DNA from: Candidatus Saccharimonadota bacterium
GTDB taxonomy: Bacteria > Patescibacteriota > Saccharimonadia > Saccharimonadales > Saccharimonadaceae
Assembly: GCA_020428315.1 (NCBI GenBank)
Contig: JAGQNA010000007.1
Span: 16,475-48,626 of the forward strand
Length of the DNA: 32,152 nucleotides
Direction: 5' to 3'
In this document: piece by piece, positions 27,387 through 32,152 of the stretch
Layout of the letters: each line of letters begins with the position of its first letter
How positions within the stretch are numbered: position 1 is the first letter of the stretch
Program-made: the position numbers and the translations under genes
The notes under the pieces: generated by a model
What the model was told of the DNA's origin: nothing
Database searches by the model: none
What the model saw: only the letters and a program-made list of their open reading frames with translations

Positions 27387-29423
27387 GTGAACTATGATAT
27401 GGACATTGAAGCAATAAAGGGAGTCGGGCCTAAGAGCGCTGAGCAGCTTAGGCTAGCAGGGCTTGGTACCCCCCGTAAGATAATAGAGTTCTTGCCAAGA
27501 AAGTACGATGACTTTAATAACCTAGAGAATATTGCTGATATAAAACCAGGTAACATTACTGTTCAGGCCTCGGTAGACTCTATTTCGGTAAAGCAAGTCC
27601 GACGCGGGATGACGATTACCACCGCAGCACTAAGTGACGATACGGGAAAGATAAACGCTGTCTGGTTTAATCAGCCCTATCGAAAGAACCAGCTGGCCAG
27701 TACTGGTAAACACGAGTCCAGGTATTTTTTTTCTGGTAGCTTTGAATTCAGTTATGGTAAATATCAGCTATTAAACCCGAGTGCTGAAAAAGTTTCAGAT
27801 ATAACTACTCAAGCTGGTTGCATGTTACCAACCTACCGTGCGTTAAAGGGTTTGAAAAGTCAGCTCATACGGAAGGTACTTCTTGAGCTTAAGCCTGCCA
27901 TTACTATGCTAAAGGAGACATTGCCACCCGACATAATTAAAAAGTATGGACTGGTCAGCAGATCAAATGCCTATCTCGGTGTGCACTTTCCAAAGACGAG
28001 AGAAGATATGCTAGCCGCAAAAAGACGGCTCGGCTTTGAAGAGATACTTTCATTACTGATTGCAAGCCAGTTGAATCGTCGACAAAATAATCAATTGAAA
28101 TCTACACCAGTTAGATTTATAGAAAGTGAGGTTCGGGCCTTCGTAAAATCGCTACCATTCAGCCTGACGGATGATCAACGACGAGCATCCTGGGATATTA
28201 TTAAGGACATGACTTTAGAAACACCGATGAACCGGCTTGTTCAAGGAGATGTTGGTGCTGGCAAAACAATAGTTGCAGCCATAGCAGCCTTTCTGACGAT
28301 CAGAAACGGATACCAGGTTGCTATTATGGCTCCAACTGAAATACTTGCCCGACAGCATGCCGAAACACTAGATGGTTTGTTTCGGGATTTCAATATTAAA
28401 GTTGGTTTGCTCGTTGGCGGTATCAAGAAGGATGATCGGGGGCAGCTACTGGAAAACATAAGCAGCGGTAGTATCGATTTAGTTGTTGGAACTCATGCAT
28501 TAATTCAAGAAGGAGTAAAATTCAATAAGCTAAACCTAGTCATTATCGATGAGCAGCATAGGTTCGGTGTGGCACAACGGCAAAAATTACTCCAAAAAGC
28601 TGAACTGACACCTCATTTATTGACTATGACTGCTACCCCAATCCCAAGAAGCTTAGCTTTGACTTTGTATGGAGATTTAGATATGACAATTATTCGTAAT
28701 AAGCCAGCTGGCCGTCGTGATATAATAACTCGACTTATTTCACCGACCAGTCGAGGACAGATAGAACAGGCAATTGATGATGAGCTGGCAAAAGGGCATC
28801 AAGCATACGTAGTCTGCCCATTAATAGATGAGTCTGAGAATGAGCAGAAGAGCGCAGAGGCTGAATATAAAAGACTCAGTGGGGGTGTATTCAGCCATCG
28901 TCGAATTGGATTACTTCATGGCAAGCTAAAGCCCGCAGAAAAAGACGTAGTACTGAATCAATTTGTCAATCGTAAAATAGATATAATGGTTAGTACTACA
29001 GTAGTTGAGGTTGGAGTTGATGTACCAAATGCAACCGTAATACTAATTGAATCTGCTGACAGATTCGGGCTAAGTCAGCTTCATCAATTACGAGGAAGGG
29101 TAGGCAGGAGTGATCATCAAAGCTATTGCTATCTAATGCTGACGGACAATTTGAAGCCCTCAGCACGGCTTAAGGAAATTGAGAAGAGTACCGATGGATT
29201 TTACCTTTCCGAGCGTGATCTTGAGTTGCGTGGCCCAGGCGAGATATACGGAAAAGCGCAACATGGTACATTAAATTTGCAAGTTGCAAGTCTGGGTGAC
29301 ACTGAATTGATTTCTGAGGCGCAGAAGGCTGCCAGCTGGTGTGTAGAAAAAATCAAGTTAAATGAGTATAGAGAGCTGTATGAACAGGTACAATATTATC
29401 AACGCTTAACAGTATTAAATTAG
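27387..29423 (+). CDS. recG: ATP-dependent DNA helicase RecG
   Basis: A 678-residue helicase that remodels stalled forks and Holliday junctions. It begins with the helix-hairpin region IKGVGPKSAEQL (9-20) and FLPRKYDDF, followed by the wedge OB domain (60-150). The helicase core has Walker A GDVGAGKTI (about 287-295), PTEILARQHAE (motif Ia), DEQHRFG (about 388-394, RecG-specific DEQH), TATPIPRSLAL (motif III) and QLHQLRGRVGR (motif VI, about 565-575). The C-terminal RecG wing includes SERDLELRGPGEIYG. Full-length and intact. It starts a tight operon: the next start codons follow after 3 bases, 2 bases and a 1-base overlap. Confidence 0.96.
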   Translation: MNYDMDIEAIKGVGPKSAEQLRLAGLGTPRKIIEFLPRKYDDFNNLENIADIKPGNITVQASVDSISVKQVRRGMTITTAALSDDTGKINAVWFNQPYRKNQLASTGKHESRYFFSGSFEFSYGKYQLLNPSAEKVSDITTQAGCMLPTYRALKGLKSQLIRKVLLELKPAITMLKETLPPDIIKKYGLVSRSNAYLGVHFPKTREDMLAAKRRLGFEEILSLLIASQLNRRQNNQLKSTPVRFIESEVRAFVKSLPFSLTDDQRRASWDIIKDMTLETPMNRLVQGDVGAGKTIVAAIAAFLTIRNGYQVAIMAPTEILARQHAETLDGLFRDFNIKVGLLVGGIKKDDRGQLLENISSGSIDLVVGTHALIQEGVKFNKLNLVIIDEQHRFGVAQRQKLLQKAELTPHLLTMTATPIPRSLALTLYGDLDMTIIRNKPAGRRDIITRLISPTSRGQIEQAIDDELAKGHQAYVVCPLIDESENEQKSAEAEYKRLSGGVFSHRRIGLLHGKLKPAEKDVVLNQFVNRKIDIMVSTTVVEVGVDVPNATVILIESADRFGLSQLHQLRGRVGRSDHQSYCYLMLTDNLKPSARLKEIEKSTDGFYLSERDLELRGPGEIYGKAQHGTLNLQVASLGDTELISEAQKAASWCVEKIKLNEYRELYEQVQYYQRLTVLN

Positions 29424-29426
29424 AAT

Positions 29427-30119
29427 ATGCAAACACCCTTTATTTATCTACACACTCATACACTTACCAGTAGTTTATTGAAAGAAGTGATAAGTAAACA
29501 TATACCGATCGAGGTGGATATATCTATCGATAACAACGCGATATATGTCGGACACCCGCTGGCTTGGTATGAGCTTAACGATATGGTGCGGCCAAATAAC
29601 CTAGTAACTATTAATCTACTGGAGAAGCTACTGTCTGAATCAAAACTACCTTACGTGATCGACATCAAAGACCAGAATGCTTATCCTGAGATTAAAAAAT
29701 TTATAAAGAGAATCGGTACGACGAACTGCTATATTCATCTGTTTGCCAAATCGTTAGTTTTTGACACATACGAGGAAGTCGTTGAGTCACATCGTATGAA
29801 CGAAGATATTTCAAATAGTATAATCCGAGATATCTACACTGATCTTAATGTTCCTATCATTGCTTCTTCGCGTGGATCCAGGCGTATATCGGATCAGTCG
29901 ACAATTGTTGAGTCAATCAAAGAAATCGAGGAGTACCTGGATGTAATAAATCTTGACATTACTGAAAGCGAGGTTGCTCCAGCTCTGCGTAGCTATTTAC
30001 TAGACAAGAGAATCATCCTTCATAAGCATCTGTCAGACTCAGCCAATGTGCAGCTTTGTGATAATGATGTTGCAAGCACAGATAGTGTAGAAATAGCAGA
30101 GTCGTATATAATTAAGTAG
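29427..30119 (+). CDS. Putative glycerophosphodiester phosphodiesterase-like protein (PLC-like TIM barrel)
   Basis: A 230-residue cytoplasmic-looking protein with alternating strands and helices. Points of contact with GDPD-type phosphodiesterases: histidines in LHTHTL (H9, H11) at the end of strand 1, EVD at 29-31 with H43 in VGHPLAWYEL 12 residues later (as in ExD...H of GDPD), and VIDIKDQ (78-83) in the place of the later ExK motif. The remaining strands are less typical, and the usual HRG is not present. So this is a divergent member of the PLC-like phosphodiesterase superfamily or a relative such as the FAM151/menorin group. It is 3 bases after recG and 2 bases before a zinc phospholipase C-like gene, which supports a shared lipid or phosphodiester role. 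Confidence 0.45.
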   Translation: MQTPFIYLHTHTLTSSLLKEVISKHIPIEVDISIDNNAIYVGHPLAWYELNDMVRPNNLVTINLLEKLLSESKLPYVIDIKDQNAYPEIKKFIKRIGTTNCYIHLFAKSLVFDTYEEVVESHRMNEDISNSIIRDIYTDLNVPIIASSRGSRRISDQSTIVESIKEIEEYLDVINLDITESEVAPALRSYLLDKRIILHKHLSDSANVQLCDNDVASTDSVEIAESYIIK

Positions 30120-30121
30120 TT

Positions 30122-30934
30122 ATGTATTCGGGGACAACAATTCGTACAAAATCTGGCCGCATCATGGGGGCGCACCAGCGTATTGATCGGATTGCTAGAC
30201 GTTACATCAATTCGATCAGCGATAATAAATATTTCCCGTCAATTTCAGAGATACTACATTTCGAAGGAAAACATGGTCCAGATGGCATAAAGCGGAAGAG
30301 CCCGGGCGTAGATGAGCCTTGGCATTTTATTGAACCCAAGGAAGCATCGCTCCATCATCCGCTAATCAAGATAATCGAAGACCATATAATCAACTTGCGA
30401 CAGGCATTGATAAATAATAACAATGAAAGGTCTGCTTTTGAGGCGGCATGGCTTGCGCATGTAATTACTGATGGTCTAACACCAGCTCATCATCACGCGT
30501 ATGAAGATGAGCTAGCAAGTCTTCGTAAGGGTGAGCACCATAGTACGCGCAATACGAAGCTCCAAAAAGTTCTAATGCCTGGCGACAATGTGCCTGAGCT
30601 AATTCGCAACAATTGGAAGTACTGGGGATCAAAAGGGCTAATGACGATGCATCTTGGCTTTGAGCTAGGAGTTGCTGCAGCTATAACCCCATATAATACC
30701 TTAGACATACCGTCGCCAACCGATGACGAGCTGTCGCTTGCAAGAGAAGACCGATACAATCAGTTATTTATAGATTCACTAATTAAAATTAATTCCATAC
30801 AGATGTATAAGGCCTATGAATTAAAGGGGTGGAGCCGGCAACTAGCGCGACAAACCCGGAACGAACTAGTACCAGAGATCGTAAAGGCTGTAGTGTTGGC
30901 ATGGTATACAGCGCTGCATGGAGTTGATCGATAA
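30122..30934 (+). CDS. Putative zinc-dependent phospholipase C / P1 nuclease-fold protein
   Basis: A 270-residue mostly helical protein rich in histidine and tryptophan. The core motif H113-x3-D117-x5-H123 in WLAHVITDGLTPAHHH reproduces the spacing of zinc ligands H118, D122 and H128 of Bacillus cereus phospholipase C. A later HxxxE (H178, E182 in MHLGFELG) matches its H142/E146, and H18 and D64 could replace H11 and D55. This fits a trinuclear zinc site that cleaves phosphodiesters of phospholipids or nucleic acids. No signal peptide is seen, so it may act in the cytoplasm or be exported by another route. It shares an operon with recG, the GDPD-like gene and rsmD (1-base overlap TAATG). Fold assignment is by motif spacing only. 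Confidence 0.55.
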   Translation: MYSGTTIRTKSGRIMGAHQRIDRIARRYINSISDNKYFPSISEILHFEGKHGPDGIKRKSPGVDEPWHFIEPKEASLHHPLIKIIEDHIINLRQALINNNNERSAFEAAWLAHVITDGLTPAHHHAYEDELASLRKGEHHSTRNTKLQKVLMPGDNVPELIRNNWKYWGSKGLMTMHLGFELGVAAAITPYNTLDIPSPTDDELSLAREDRYNQLFIDSLIKINSIQMYKAYELKGWSRQLARQTRNELVPEIVKAVVLAWYTALHGVDR

Positions 30935-31482
30935 TGAAGCTACGGATAATAGCTGGTAGATTAGGTGGTCGCACTATTTCCTCGGCTGGTAGATCCAGCA
31001 CTCATGCAATGAGCGAGCGAGGCCGCAACAGCTTATTCAATATTCTCGGTACAGAAATAATACAAAATGTCAAAGTTCTTGATTGTTTTGCTGGTAGTGG
31101 TGCGCTAGGGCTGGAAGCTATTAGTAGAGGTGCTGGGTCTTGTATTTTTGTTGAGAAAGACCGTGTTGCAGCAAAAATATTACAAGAAAATATCGATACA
31201 CTTGCAGTAACTGAGTGCAGAGTTGTGAGAGCGACTGTTGCATCCTGGGAGTCGACCACTAAGGACGCCAGTTTTGATATTATATTTGCGGATCCACCGT
31301 ATCACGATTTGCAGTTTTCCACAGTTAAGAAACTTTTTAGACTTCTCAAACCAGGTGGAACTATGGTATTATCGCACACAGGAAAGGGTGAGGTGCCAAT
31401 CCAAGACGGAATTGTTGTGGTGGACAATCGTAGTTATGGGAATCTTAACCTCACCTTTTTCTGTAAAGTGACAGACCTATAG
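30934..31482 (+). CDS. rsmD: 16S rRNA (guanine-966 N2)-methyltransferase RsmD
   Basis: A 182-residue S-adenosylmethionine-dependent methyltransferase acting on the small ribosomal subunit. It starts with the family opening MKLRIIAGRLGGRTI, has the SAM loop VLDCFAGSGALGLEAISRG (48-66), the acidic strand end IFVEKD (71-76) and the catalytic DPPY at 120-123. Length is normal. Its ATG overlaps the stop of the preceding gene (TAATG). The stop codon lies in the loop of a terminator hairpin that closes the recG operon. The next gene, on the other strand, ends 18 bases later once its frameshift is allowed for. Confidence 0.93.
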   Translation: MKLRIIAGRLGGRTISSAGRSSTHAMSERGRNSLFNILGTEIIQNVKVLDCFAGSGALGLEAISRGAGSCIFVEKDRVAAKILQENIDTLAVTECRVVRATVASWESTTKDASFDIIFADPPYHDLQFSTVKKLFRLLKPGGTMVLSHTGKGEVPIQDGIVVVDNRSYGNLNLTFFCKVTDL

Positions 31483-31497
31483 TTCGTAGGTCTTTTT
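31473..31497 (+). terminator. Intrinsic terminator of the recG-rsmD operon
   Basis: AGACCTA (31473-31479), a 7-base loop and TAGGTCT (31487-31493) running into TTTTT. The rsmD stop codon is inside the loop. On the minus strand the hairpin lacks a T-run. Confidence 0.85.
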
Positions 31498-31499
31498 GT

Positions 31500-32152
31500 T
31501 TACCTATAATCCCCACCAGATACCCCGAAATACTCCTCCAGACTCTTCCCAGATTGGTAGATTGACAACGCTTGAGAGCCGATATAGCGAAGATGCCATG
31601 GTTCAGACATGTAGCCGTAATTTTTTCTTTACCTGGCTGGTATCGGACGATAAAACCATATTTATGAGCATTATTTGATATCCATTTTGCTTCAGGCCCT
31701 GAATCAATTAATCCACCACTTGAGTACGTCAAGTCAAAGGTTAGCCCGGTCTGGTGTTCACTGTGGCCCGGTCTAGCACTATAGGTGTCGGCTGCAGACT
31801 GGCCATCTCGTGATACGTAGCCCCAGTAGAGCTGTTTTTGGTAGGCGTAGCTTCGATAGCCGCTGTATGAGTTTCCTACATTTAAACCAGCTTTTCGCAT
31901 TGCTGCGATTAGTTTCAGAAGTTGTTGTTTCGCCATACTATTCTCGCCCGGTGCATAGCTACTTGGGAGCGGGTGTTTTTTATTAGCGATAATAATACCA
32001 TTAACGTATGTGGCTTTTGTATTTGCCGGCACATCATCATTAGTGTGGCTTTCAACCGGAGTAGCTTGCGGCTTAGGTTTAACTGTAACTTGGAACTTTA
32101 CAGCTGTCTTATTGCCGTAGATATCCTCGGCAATGACTGGCACTGAGTATTT
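31500..32152 (-). pseudogene. VanY-type D-alanyl-D-alanine carboxypeptidase, frameshifted near 31612-31627 and 5' truncated by the window
   Basis: The frame is open to the window edge (KYSV before PVIAEDIYGN), so the GTG at 32143 is probably internal; the visible N-terminal part is an Ig-like strand, then a Thr/Pro linker, then a peptidase M15 VanY domain: NSYSGYRSYAYQKQLYWGY, PGHSEHQTGLTFDL (with zinc ligands H and D) and KYGFIVRYQPGKEKIT. There the frame drifts into unrelated residues up to 31451. Reading one base over instead gives GYMSEPWHLRYIG, the conserved EPWH block with the catalytic Glu and last zinc His, then SIYQSGKSLEEYF and a stop at 31500. One base is missing next to a run of six As (minus strand). 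It is either an inactive gene or a sequencing error. VanY enzymes trim the terminal D-Ala from peptidoglycan peptides. Confidence 0.85.

Noticed and set aside
31451-31499. The C-terminal end of the VanY frame as read to 31451
   Set aside because: After KEKIT the residues lose all similarity, while the other frame gives the conserved EPWH block and stops at 31500.
1-32152. Insertion sequences, prophage or integrative elements
   Set aside because: No transposase, integrase, phage gene, terminal repeat or target duplication was seen anywhere in the window.

Overview
The window looks like part of a small-genome host-dependent bacterium of the Patescibacteria/CPR, most likely Candidatus Saccharibacteria (TM7). 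This is an inference. It rests on dense short-spaced genes, compact single-copy housekeeping genes shuffled out of their usual operons (nusA without rimP/infB, radA-yacL without disA), many apparently leaderless genes, an Actinobacteria-like secreted DUF1524 nuclease, and no biosynthetic operons. The standard genetic code is used: TGA ends real genes and no conserved gene carries in-frame TGA.

Layout. 1-5.1 kb: 3' end of dnaE, a TrmH-family RNA methyltransferase facing it, an orphan PilB/GspE-type ATPase, a frameshifted alpha/beta hydrolase, malic enzyme (minus), and a decayed open frame. 5.1-9.6 kb: rplS with its own promoter and terminator, an RNase HII-YraN fusion, and a minus-strand pepN to PQ-loop transporter pair. 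9.6-11.9 kb: an anchored DUF1524 nuclease divergent from pepN, an isochorismatase-like hydrolase with a damaged 5' end, peptide deformylase, and a scrap of a DEAD-box helicase. 11.9-14.9 kb: two exported or anchored proteins, one an 11-repeat NHL propeller with a choice-of-anchor-U-like tail. This part is richer in C and may be accessory. 15-22 kb: nusA behind an attenuator-like hairpin, then clpC under a perfect CIRCE operator, a membrane HExxH protein, radA and a PIN-TRAM (YacL-like) protein. 22-27.3 kb: a class A penicillin-binding protein (minus), tyrS, and a phosphomannomutase/phosphoglucomutase (minus). 27.4-31.5 kb: a tight plus-strand operon of recG, a GDPD-like protein, a zinc phospholipase C-like protein and rsmD, closed by a terminator. 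31.5 kb to end: a frameshifted VanY-type carboxypeptidase running off the window.

How it works together. Most of the window is information processing (dnaE, trmH, rplS, rnhB, def, nusA, radA, tyrS, recG, rsmD), protein quality control (clpC under HrcA-type control, pepN) and cell-wall building (PBP1, VanY). The accessory theme is the cell exterior: an anchored nuclease, an NHL surface protein, a membrane metallopeptidase-like protein and two putative phosphodiesterases. These would suit a lifestyle of scavenging nucleotides, peptides and lipid parts from a host cell.

The most striking non-coding signals are four. At least eleven genes have a -10 box 6-8 bases before the start codon (leaderless). 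The pepN/nuclease gap holds a 12-bp palindrome made of two head-to-head -10 boxes. A terminator hairpin lies inside the nusA leader. A CIRCE element also contains the clpC -35 box and is followed by a T-run. Three genes appear to have lost exactly one base each, which could be real decay or assembly error.
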